Below, in pieces: positions 6,994-13,795 of a DNA stretch of 14,153 bases. Below the pieces are notes generated by a model. The model saw nothing but the letters and a program-made list of their open reading frames with translations, made no database searches and was not told the DNA's origin. The DNA is from JAWCLZ01 sp038850275 (GTDB taxonomy: Archaea; Halobacteriota; JAWCLZ01), in assembly GCA_038850275.1 (NCBI GenBank), contig JAWCLZ010000030.1:1-14153 (forward strand), in the 5' to 3' direction. The position numbers and the translations under genes are program-made. Each line of letters opens with the position of its first letter. The stretch's first letter is position 1.

Positions 6994-7110
6994 TTGGGAG
7001 ATAGGGGGCCATTGTATTGGGAGTCCAACTTCTAATTTAAAGATTTAAAGCAAGAACTTATAAGGTTTATTATCTAAATATCAATTATAATTATTAGAAT
7101 TGATAATAAG

Positions 7111-7776
7111 TTAAATAGCATTCAATACCATTAATTCCTTTGACAGGGGAGTATTTCGCGCTGGAATGCCAATTGCAAGATGCCAAGCTGGAACATCTTT
7201 TGCTACTAGAGCACCTGCAGCTACCATTGCTCCCTCTCCTATTTCCACGCCTGGTAAAATCGTTGCATTAGCTCCAATGCTAGCTCCTCTCCGTAGAATT
7301 GGACCTTTTAACTTCTCTTTTTTTCGAATAGGGTATTTATCATTAGTGAGCACTGCACCTGGCCCTATGAAAACATAGTCCTCGATGACTGTTTCCATTG
7401 GAATGTAAGTGCGGCTCTGCAAACTAACGTTGCTGCCAATTTTAGAGAAGCCTTCGATAATTGTACCCGTGCCTATCATTACATTATCACCAATCTCTGT
7501 GTTCTCTCTAATCAAAATCCCATGTCCGGTTTTCAAATTTCTCCCGATTTTCACATCGCAGTAAATGATTGAATTTGATCTTATCAATGCATTCTCCCCA
7601 ATTTCACTTCCCCTATAATTATATTCCTCGATCCTCAAACCCATTGCAGCGATTTCTTGCAATATCTTGCTAGTTGGATAGCCAATAATGGCATTCTCCA
7701 GTATCATCGATCCTCTTCCAATTTTGCTATCTCCATAAACGCGAGCAGAACTATGAATAAATATACCTGAATGCAT
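7111..7776 (-). CDS. Left-handed beta-helix (hexapeptide repeat) acyltransferase
   Basis: A 221-residue transferase built of [LIV]-G-x4 hexapeptide turns, the fold used by acetyl-CoA-dependent O- and N-acetyltransferases of the WbbJ/WbpD type. Turns are visible from residue 4 to about 35 (HSSARVYGDSKIGRGSMILE), are interrupted by a helical insertion (TSKILQEIAAMGLRIEEY), and resume from about 57 to 205 (IGENALI, IGDNVMIGTGTII, IGSNVSL, IGANATILPGVEIGEG). The final VAAGALVAKDVPAWHLAIG with IPARN is the classical C-terminal coil of sugar acetyltransferases. The substrate is unknown; a surface-polysaccharide or glycoprotein-sugar intermediate is the usual target. A TATA-like GTATAAG at 7808-7802 on the minus strand lies about 29 bases before the ATG, and there is no ribosome site, suggesting a leaderless message separate from fprA. 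Confidence 0.88.
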   Translation of the reverse strand: MHSGIFIHSSARVYGDSKIGRGSMILENAIIGYPTSKILQEIAAMGLRIEEYNYRGSEIGENALIRSNSIIYCDVKIGRNLKTGHGILIRENTEIGDNVMIGTGTIIEGFSKIGSNVSLQSRTYIPMETVIEDYVFIGPGAVLTNDKYPIRKKEKLKGPILRRGASIGANATILPGVEIGEGAMVAAGALVAKDVPAWHLAIGIPARNTPLSKELMVLNAI

Positions 7777-7824
7777 AAAGAAAGGTGAGTGCTTAGAAAG
7801 CTTATACTTTGTTCTTGAGCTACT

Positions 7825-9009
7825 TTACTTTGTTTCCTTAATTTTACTCGCTAGCTTTTTACTTAGCTCAATTATCCTAGCAATATCTTCTCCACTTGGC
7901 GATCCATTTACTTCAATTGCTCCAGCTATTTCAATTTTATCTGCTCCAAGTATCTCCTGAATATTTTTAACAGCTCCCCCGCTCCATCCATAGGAGCTCA
8001 GCATTGCTCCAAATTTCAATGGCGGGCGTAGAGCTTTCACAAGGTAAGCAGCATAAACCGCTAAAGGATGTGCGCCTCCCAGCACCGCAGGTGTGCCTAG
8101 AACAATGGCCCTTGAATCAACCAGGTCCATGGCTACATCGCCAATATCAGCTATAGCAAGATTATGCAGCTTGATCTCGATTCCCTCCGAAGCAAGTGTT
8201 TCTGCAAATGGCTGAATCATCTTTTCAGTGCTCCCCCACATAGTTACATAGACTATTGTAGCTTTTTGCTTGGTTTCGCCATTTGCCCATTTTTTATATG
8301 CGCTTAAGATGTGCTCAGGGTTTTTATAAACTACTCCGTGGCTTGGAGCTATCATTTCAATTTCCAAGTTCTTTATCTTCTCCAGTGCTTTTTGAGCCAT
8401 GGTTCTAAAGGGCATCATTATCTCGCCAAAGTATCTTTGAGCGTGTATAAGTAAGTCTTCAACTTCATCATCGTACATTCCACTTGCAATATGTGAGCCG
8501 AAGAAATCACATGGGAATAAAATTTTATTCTCCACGAGGTAGGTGAAAATTGTCTCAGGCCAATGGAGCATGGGAGCTTCTATGAAGCGCAGAGTTTTAC
8601 CCCCGAGATCAAGGTTTTCTTGATCGCGGATAGAGATTATTCGCTCCTGAGGCACCTTGTAAAATATTTGAGCTAGCTTAGCCCCTTTACTTGAAGTTAT
8701 AAGTTTAACTTTGCTGTTGATGGACATTAAATATGGAATGGCACCAGCGTGATCGGGTTCAGCATGATTCATTACCACAAAGTCAATTTCACTGGGAGCT
8801 AGAACTCTGCTGATTTTTTCTTGGAATTCTATTTCAAAACCTGGGTTTACAGTGTCGATCAAAGCCTTTTTTTCACCCGCTATCAAATATGAGTTATAAG
8901 TTGTTCCCTTTGGAAGTGGAATTAGTGAATCGAAAAGCCTGCGGTTCCAGTCTCTAACGCCAACCCAGTATACATCTTTAGATATTTGAGTTATATTTCG
9001 CCAGTTCAT
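7825..9009 (-). CDS. fprA: A-type flavoprotein FprA (flavodiiron protein)
   Basis: Flavodiiron oxidoreductase that detoxifies oxygen (in methanogens it is an F420H2 oxidase) or nitric oxide in the cytosol of anaerobes. The N-terminal metallo-beta-lactamase-like domain has all diiron ligands: H82-x-E84-x-D86-H87, H149 (PMLHWPE), D168 (PCDFFGSH) and H224 (APSHG), numbered from the ATG at 9009. The flavodoxin domain starts near 250 with the FMN loop TMWGSTEKM and continues with GTPAVLGGAHP. There is no rubredoxin or flavin-reductase extension. A TTG at 9027 would add six residues (400 in all). I prefer the ATG at 9009 because a TATA-like element lies 27 bases upstream, which suits a leaderless message, and because FprA proteins usually begin near this point. 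It is divergent from the broken gene at 9093. Confidence 0.94.
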   Translation of the reverse strand: MNWRNITQISKDVYWVGVRDWNRRLFDSLIPLPKGTTYNSYLIAGEKKALIDTVNPGFEIEFQEKISRVLAPSEIDFVVMNHAEPDHAGAIPYLMSINSKVKLITSSKGAKLAQIFYKVPQERIISIRDQENLDLGGKTLRFIEAPMLHWPETIFTYLVENKILFPCDFFGSHIASGMYDDEVEDLLIHAQRYFGEIMMPFRTMAQKALEKIKNLEIEMIAPSHGVVYKNPEHILSAYKKWANGETKQKATIVYVTMWGSTEKMIQPFAETLASEGIEIKLHNLAIADIGDVAMDLVDSRAIVLGTPAVLGGAHPLAVYAAYLVKALRPPLKFGAMLSSYGWSGGAVKNIQEILGADKIEIAGAIEVNGSPSGEDIARIIELSKKLASKIKETK

Positions 9010-9032
9010 ATTTTTCAATTTTGGCAATTTTG

Positions 9033-9040
9033 CTATATAA
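9033..9040 (-). promoter_or_regulatory. TATA-like box for fprA
   Basis: On the minus strand TTATATAG is centred 27 bases before the ATG at 9009, the spacing expected if transcription starts at the first base of the coding sequence. No Shine-Dalgarno sequence is seen before that ATG, in agreement with a leaderless transcript. Confidence 0.6.
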
Positions 9041-9054
9041 ACAAACCTGATTTT

Positions 9055-9088
9055 ATATATTTATAATTTATATATATATTTATAATTT
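9055..9088 (+). promoter_or_regulatory. AT-only promoter stretch for the small divergent gene
   Basis: A run made almost purely of A and T (repeated TTTATAATTTATATATA) ends just before the ATG at 9093. A TATA-like core about 26 bases upstream would direct a leaderless plus-strand transcript. Because so many TATA-like words overlap, the exact box cannot be assigned. Confidence 0.45.
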
Positions 9089-9092
9089 CATT

Positions 9093-9476
9093 ATGATGTC
9101 GGGAAAAAATAAAAAGCCATTAAGCTGGGCGCAGATTACAGTTCGCTTAGACAAGGGAGATGAAGGTTCAATGATCTTGGCCTCGCTACTTGGATATAGC
9201 ACTGGGGATAAAAAAAACTCCAATTAGAAACACCATTCAAACTAGTTTATCCCGAAGGGGATTGCTATTCGCAGTTAATCCATATGAAGATGCAGCGCGA
9301 GCAATTGATAGTTGATTCAAGGGGACAAGAAATATTTGAATATCGATGATATCACTAGAGAAATTGAAAAACTAACGGGAGAATTTGGCAGTTTAAAGGA
9401 AAAACTAAGATGTCTTCCCGAAACAGAGGGTCCAAGCCATATTATTAAAAATATAAATTTATTTATACCAGTCTAG
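9093..9476 (+). pseudogene. Small unknown gene broken by two compensating frameshifts
   Basis: From the ATGs at 9093/9096 the frame encodes 44 residues (MMSGKNKKPLSWAQITVRLD and on to GYSTGDKKNSN) and stops at 9225. Removing one A from the A8 run at 9210-9217 lets it continue as TPIRNTIQTSLSRRGLLFAV, then NPYEDAARAIDS, stopping at 9313. Adding one T there restores the first frame, LIQGDKKYLNIDDITREIEK, open to the TAG at 9474. The repaired product has about 128 residues. Its end is helical (EIEKLTGEFGSLKEKLRCLP). I do not recognise the family; the RNTIQTSLSRRGLL segment could be part of a helix-turn-helix, which is a guess. The two single-base shifts cancel, so either the gene is recently dead or the sequence carries two errors. 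The last 18 bases overlap the convergent polyprenyl synthase gene. Confidence 0.6.
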
Positions 9477-10511
9477 ACTTTCGCTTACATAGTCTATCAA
9501 GCTATGGAATAACTCCTTAGATTCTTTATTCATCGAGGTTTTATCTATGGCCTCAATTGCATTTCTAGAATACTCCCTCGAAACTTGCTTTGCTTTTTCA
9601 AGTGCCCCACAGCTTCTAACTATATTTTTTATCTCCTCAACTTGCTCTTTCTCAATTTTCCCCTTCTCGAAGATTTCCTTTAATCTCTCAAGTTCTCTAT
9701 CCCTTGCTAGTTCAAATGCATAGACTATATGCAGTGGCTTCTTGCCCATTATTATATCTCCATGCGTTGGCCTGCCATATTGCTCTTCACTTGCAAAGGT
9801 GCCTATTATATCATCTTGAATATCAAAAGCATAGCCTATTGAAAGCGCTGCTTCATTGATGAATGGATAATCTTTGACTGGTGCACCTCCAAGTATAGCT
9901 CCACTCATGAGACTGAGTTTAAATAGCGAGGCAGCGCGCTTCCTCGCCATAACAGCCCATTCTTCATAAATTGGTAGTTTATACTCAAATAGTAAATCAA
10001 GTACTTGACTTTCATTGATCTCCGCATAGCAATTTGCAAATAGCTCTACAACTCGCTCTATCTTTGCTTTCTCGAAATTCAATCCTAGGATTATTTCTAT
10101 TGCCTTTGCAAATAGAATGTTGCCATAGAATATCGCCACTCCTTCCCCAAATCGATCGTCATAGTTATAGAGCCTGTGGAAAGCCTTGCCTCCCCTGCGC
10201 ATGCTATCTTGGTCAACAAGGTCATCGTGGATTAAAATACTATGTCTGAATAGTTCTATTGAAGCGCAGAAATCCAAGAAGTTTTCACCCACTTTTCCAG
10301 TATAGCCTTTGTAAGTTAAAAGGCTGGAAAATGAAGCAATCCTCTTACCCTTTCTAAGCACATATTCCTCGCCATTTTTAGCGAGTGCAGCGATGAATTC
10401 GTGGTACTCGCGAGCTGGTCTCTCTTCTCTTTTAAAAAACTCCTTTAGCTTGCGTTCAACCTGAAGGGAATATTCATCCATTATTTGCTCTATTATCTGC
10501 TTAGCAATCAT
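9459..10511 (-). CDS. idsA: Polyprenyl (geranylgeranyl-type) diphosphate synthase
   Basis: Condenses isopentenyl diphosphate with allylic diphosphates to build the isoprenoid chains of archaeal membrane lipids. The 350-residue protein has the GKR substrate-binding motif (55-57) and the first aspartate-rich motif HDDLVDQDSMRRGG (95-108; DDxxD at 96-100). The second motif, DIQDDIIGTF (230-239), has the DD pair at 233-234, and the last Asp of the classical DDxxD is replaced by Gly, as is common in archaeal members. GDIIMGKKPLHIVYA (251-265) corresponds to the family's KK/T region. Ser91, five residues before the first motif, is small, which is compatible with a C20 or longer product (inference). 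It is preceded by a coiled-coil gene with an 8-base gap, probably one transcript. Its 3' end overlaps the broken gene on the other strand. Confidence 0.93.
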   Translation of the reverse strand: MIAKQIIEQIMDEYSLQVERKLKEFFKREERPAREYHEFIAALAKNGEEYVLRKGKRIASFSSLLTYKGYTGKVGENFLDFCASIELFRHSILIHDDLVDQDSMRRGGKAFHRLYNYDDRFGEGVAIFYGNILFAKAIEIILGLNFEKAKIERVVELFANCYAEINESQVLDLLFEYKLPIYEEWAVMARKRAASLFKLSLMSGAILGGAPVKDYPFINEAALSIGYAFDIQDDIIGTFASEEQYGRPTHGDIIMGKKPLHIVYAFELARDRELERLKEIFEKGKIEKEQVEEIKNIVRSCGALEKAKQVSREYSRNAIEAIDKTSMNKESKELFHSLIDYVSESLDWYK

Positions 10512-10519
10512 ATGAAAAA

Positions 10520-10903
10520 TTATTTCTCTATCAATGGGAGTACTCTGCTTTGGAGATAGTTTAAGAAGATCTTCTCTCGATCGATCTCGCTCTCAAGTGC
10601 CATTATCTCTTGGGGATATGAATTAAGCCTTGTGCTATATTCTGCAGGTATGCTTAAATCAAGTTCCTGCAGTATATCAAGTGCTATTTTTAATTTCTCT
10701 TGATTTTGCCTCAAAATTTGAATTCTACTTAAATTTGCATCTATCTTCGATTTATGTTCATTTTCAAGCTTTTTAATCTTCATATATACCTTATCCATTG
10801 ATTTATCCTCGACTTGTTGAGCAGCTGGTGGTTTTGCTTTTTCCCTTAATATGGAGCTAATTTGCTTAACAATTTTCATTTCCTCAGTTTTACTATCATC
10901 CAT
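10520..10903 (-). CDS. Coiled-coil protein of unknown function, upstream of polyprenyl synthase
   Basis: Not recognised. I chose the ATG at 10903 (127 residues), because AGGAG lies 8 bases before it; a TTG at 10921 in the same frame has no ribosome site. The protein is highly charged. Residues about 34-70 (MDKVYMKIKKLENEHKSK and on to RIQILRQNQEKLKIAL) and 95-120 (YPQEIMALESEIDREKIFLN) read as two long amphipathic helices separated by a short linker with Pro, like a helical hairpin. There are no cysteines, signal peptide or membrane segment. It is 8 bases from the polyprenyl diphosphate synthase start and co-oriented, so co-transcription is likely; whether it has to do with lipid synthesis cannot be told. 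Confidence 0.75.
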   Translation of the reverse strand: MDDSKTEEMKIVKQISSILREKAKPPAAQQVEDKSMDKVYMKIKKLENEHKSKIDANLSRIQILRQNQEKLKIALDILQELDLSIPAEYSTRLNSYPQEIMALESEIDREKIFLNYLQSRVLPLIEK

Positions 10904-11023
10904 CTTGGATCTCCTAAGCAAGGAAGATGGAGAAAATAATATGGCACAATTTTTCCCATCCCCATGCTTAGTTGTTAATAATAAATAGAAATATATAAAG
11001 GTTTTCGTAGATTGGTGGAATGG

Positions 11024-11031
11024 TTTAAATA
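11024..11031 (+). promoter_or_regulatory. TATA-like box for cas6
   Basis: TTTAAATA is centred about 22 bases before the first of three consecutive ATG codons (11049, 11052, 11055), and no Shine-Dalgarno sequence precedes them. This fits an archaeal promoter with a leaderless or nearly leaderless transcript. A second TATA-like word, ATATATAAAG, at 10991-11000 may be used instead or by a longer leader. Confidence 0.5.
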
Positions 11032-11048
11032 GTTTTTATTTTAAGCTT

Positions 11049-11996
11049 ATGATGATGCTCAGCAACTATGAAATAAAGATAAGGTTCAATTCTAAAGCTG
11101 AGTTGCCGCAGTGGAAGGGATCGACTTTTCGAGGCGCACTGGGGCAGTGCCTGCGTAGATCTTGCTGCATTAACTTGGATTTAAACTGCAAATTCTGCTT
11201 ACTAAGAAGTAAATGTGCTTATTACTATATCTATGAAACTTCTCCCCAAAGTTCTTCAACAGTACTGCGCAAGCTTCAAGATGTACCCCGCCCTTTCGTT
11301 TTAGAGCCGCCTAATGTGGCTAAAACTGAGTTTACTGCGGGGGAAGAAGTAGAGATGAATTTAATATTATTCGGGAGAGGGAATGATTACCTTCCTTATT
11401 TCATAGTTGCTTTGAGAAATCTAGGTGAAATTGGAATTGGGAAAAAACGCAGGTTTAAATATGGTAGATTTACTATCGATAGTATCTACGTTACAAATCT
11501 TAAGGGGAGAGATTGCATTTATAATAATGATGGATTTGTTTATAATAAGCAGCGCACGATGGGTTTGAATGATTTCTATGAAAATAGAGAAGTTGACTGC
11601 GTGAAAGTGGTATTCACAACTCCAACTCAGCTTAAGAGTGGTGGAGAATATATTTCTGAGTTGGATTTTTATACATTGATGCGCTCTCTACTCTGGCGCT
11701 ACTCAGCGATTGCTTACTTCCACTGTGGGGAAACAATTAGCGAGGAATTTGTAAATAAGATTCTAGAGAACGCTGATAAAGTAGAACTTGAGAGTTATAA
11801 AATAAATATTATTGAAGAACTCGAGCGTTATTCCACTCGCAGAGGTAAAATGAAAATGCCTCTCTCATTCGTTGGTGAGTTTTGCTACCGCGGTAAAATC
11901 GACCGCGAGAGTCTCGCGCTCCTCAAACTTGGGCAGTATTTACACATAGGTAAAATGACTCCATTTGGATGCGGCAAATATGAGGTGATAATCTAG
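11049..11996 (+). CDS. cas6: CRISPR pre-crRNA endoribonuclease Cas6
   Basis: RAMP-superfamily nuclease that cuts the CRISPR precursor transcript within each repeat to give crRNAs. The 315-residue protein matches the COG5551/PF10040-type Cas6. It has an N-terminal WKGSTFRGALGQCLRR (22-37) and a cysteine cluster (C39, C40, C47, C50, C56) followed by YYYIYE, and a central GEIGIGKKRRFKYGRF (126-141). The C-terminal FVGEFCYRGKID (274-285) leads to a glycine-rich RAMP loop, GQYLHIGKMTPFGCGKY (295-311). Catalytic residues vary in Cas6; H225 and H299 are candidates only. Three ATGs open the gene and the first real family residue is close, so the start may be any of them. cas3' follows 95 bases later with its own promoter-like sequence. 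No CRISPR repeat array is in the window. Confidence 0.88.
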   Translation: MMMLSNYEIKIRFNSKAELPQWKGSTFRGALGQCLRRSCCINLDLNCKFCLLRSKCAYYYIYETSPQSSSTVLRKLQDVPRPFVLEPPNVAKTEFTAGEEVEMNLILFGRGNDYLPYFIVALRNLGEIGIGKKRRFKYGRFTIDSIYVTNLKGRDCIYNNDGFVYNKQRTMGLNDFYENREVDCVKVVFTTPTQLKSGGEYISELDFYTLMRSLLWRYSAIAYFHCGETISEEFVNKILENADKVELESYKINIIEELERYSTRRGKMKMPLSFVGEFCYRGKIDRESLALLKLGQYLHIGKMTPFGCGKYEVII

Positions 11997-12040
11997 TTTT
12001 AATATCTCATTTTGATTATGATTATTTAAAAATGCAAACC

Positions 12041-12069
12041 AAATAACCGAAACCTTAAATAACCAAAAC
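12041..12069 (+). repeat. Tandem 13-bp near-identical repeat upstream of cas3'
   Basis: AAATAACCGAAAC (12041-12053) and AAATAACCAAAAC (12057-12069) differ at one base and are spaced 16 bases start to start. They overlap the TATA-like TTAAATA at 12055-12061, about 35 bases before the helicase start. Their position suggests a site where a regulator could compete with transcription initiation; that role is inference. The 16-base period is too short for a CRISPR array. Confidence 0.5.
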
Positions 12070-12091
12070 GTGGAAAAATCCTCTGATAACT

Positions 12092-13795
12092 TTGAATGAT
12101 AAAATAATAATATATGGGGAGCACCCAGATGAAGTTCTAAATCCAAGCAAGAATGAGAAATATAGAAGAAAATATCCAAGAGTATTTGCACCATTACAAA
12201 ATGAAGCATGGAACGCAGTTAAAGAAGGAAGAAATGTAGCGTTAGTTGCACCAACTTCATCTGGGAAAACGATGGCTATTGCGGCACCAATTTTTGAGTT
12301 TAAAAAACCAACAGTTTTTATTTATCCATTTCGAGCATTGGTTCTAGATCAAACAAATCAACTTGTGAGGATTGCAGAACTATTTGAAATTAAAAAAGAA
12401 GAATTTGGCACAATTATAGGAGGAACGAGTTACAAAGAGATCGCTGAAGCATTGGAAAGGAAAAATTACATCTTAGCAACCCCTGATAAATTAATATCAT
12501 TATTACAAGGAGGAAGAGAGGGCGAAAAAGCTTTTTTAAATATAATTCAAAAATTTAACTTCGTTTTTGACGAGATTCACGTTTATAATTCTTTAATGCG
12601 AATCTCTCTGGTCTATTTTATCCGGTCGGTCAAGAATTGGGAGAACTTAAGGCGGGAAAAAGCGAATTTTTATTTTATTTCAGCAACCTTTCCAGAAGAC
12701 CTCTGGCAGCTATTAAAACGAGAGTTGGAGATGTTCGAAAAAGACAAAATTGAAGGGGTGTCATTCACAGGGAATGTTACTTTACATATCAAACCTTGTA
12801 AGGAATCTATTTGGTCTGAAAACGAAAACCCGATTGTAAAAGACATAAAAGATTTGGAAATAACAAATAATCTCGTTTGCATCTTTAATACCGCAATTAA
12901 GGCTTGGAAAATAGCTGAAGGACTATTTGGCAAAGAAGAAGCACTAAATAAGATTTTCGTGGGACAAGATAAAATGGCTGAAAATCAACGAGTGAATAAC
13001 TTTGAAAATTTCATATCAAATAAAAGTGAAGCTCTAATCGGCTCCCCTGCTATAGAAGCAGGAGTCGATTTTACAGCGAAAAATCTTGTAATTGAGGAAA
13101 CTTTTGTCGATTCATTTGAGCAGAGATTTGGGAGGGCCGGAAGAAAAGGCCAAGATGCATTTGTGCTAACCTATAGCGATGTTCTTTACAAACTTAACAG
13201 TGTAGGCGAACTTAAATCGGAATACGAAAGAATGGAATTCTTGCAGTTAATTCGAAAGAACTTCAGGATGAAAGAATCAAAGAAGATCTTTGAAGGAGTT
13301 GGCACCTACCCTTATTATCAATTCTGGAAGGGCCAAGGCAATATTTTTGAAAGAGAGCATATAAAGATGTGTGAAGAAATGAAGAGTAAGGGCGTTTATA
13401 GCCTCCTCGCATTCCGTGGTTTTACACCATACATAAAATATGAAACGGGAGAGTCGATTGGTTTCAAATCACTATTCAGAAAAAACCTACCAATTAGAAA
13501 TGGAAAAGTAGTGGGAAAGCCAGATATAAGAAAATATTTCTATTCACCAAGAAGGGCACCAGTGCCTGCTGATCTAAAAAACGTTGCAATAAAAGATAAG
13601 GTCGATGGTTCTGCAGTATTCTTAGGTGAATTTGCATTTCACTTAGATAGAGCCCGGAAATACTGGACAGTATTGGAGATTGCCTCTCCAGATAGCGATG
13701 ATAATATACTGCTTCGAGTCGGTGAGAAAGAATATGGAGTATTTCCCAATGGCGCCAAGAATGCAAATGTGAGATTCTTAGAGGTGGATGCATGA
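12092..13795 (+). CDS. cas3: CRISPR-associated helicase Cas3' (no HD domain)
   Basis: Superfamily 2 helicase that unwinds DNA at targets found by a type I Cascade complex. The 567-residue protein has motif I APTSSGKT (53-60), Ia YPFRALVLDQ (78-87), Ib ATPDKL (129-134), and motif II DEIH (160-163). Motif III is SAT (197-199), IV is CIFNTAIKAW (263-272), V is GSPAIEAGVDF (317-327), and VI is QRFGRAGRKG (344-353). The HD nuclease part usual in one-piece Cas3 is absent; it starts in the next gene. The C-terminal 200 residues are an accessory domain without known motifs. The TTG at 12092 is the only suitable start before motif I; there is no ribosome site, and a TATA-like box about 34 bases upstream suggests a short leader. 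The stop overlaps the next gene's ATG (ATGA). The split form fits type I-D or I-A. Confidence 0.88.
   Translation: MNDKIIIYGEHPDEVLNPSKNEKYRRKYPRVFAPLQNEAWNAVKEGRNVALVAPTSSGKTMAIAAPIFEFKKPTVFIYPFRALVLDQTNQLVRIAELFEIKKEEFGTIIGGTSYKEIAEALERKNYILATPDKLISLLQGGREGEKAFLNIIQKFNFVFDEIHVYNSLMRISLVYFIRSVKNWENLRREKANFYFISATFPEDLWQLLKRELEMFEKDKIEGVSFTGNVTLHIKPCKESIWSENENPIVKDIKDLEITNNLVCIFNTAIKAWKIAEGLFGKEEALNKIFVGQDKMAENQRVNNFENFISNKSEALIGSPAIEAGVDFTAKNLVIEETFVDSFEQRFGRAGRKGQDAFVLTYSDVLYKLNSVGELKSEYERMEFLQLIRKNFRMKESKKIFEGVGTYPYYQFWKGQGNIFEREHIKMCEEMKSKGVYSLLAFRGFTPYIKYETGESIGFKSLFRKNLPIRNGKVVGKPDIRKYFYSPRRAPVPADLKNVAIKDKVDGSAVFLGEFAFHLDRARKYWTVLEIASPDSDDNILLRVGEKEYGVFPNGAKNANVRFLEVDA

Noticed and set aside
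9055..9088. The alternating TATA stretch as a replication origin or AT-rich unwinding element.
   Set aside because: No origin-type repeats or cdc6/orc1 gene are nearby; it is adequately explained as a divergent promoter region.
12041..12069. A degenerate CRISPR repeat pair between cas6 and cas3'.
   Set aside because: Only two copies, 13 bp long and 16 bp apart, leaving no room for spacers; a regulatory repeat is more likely.
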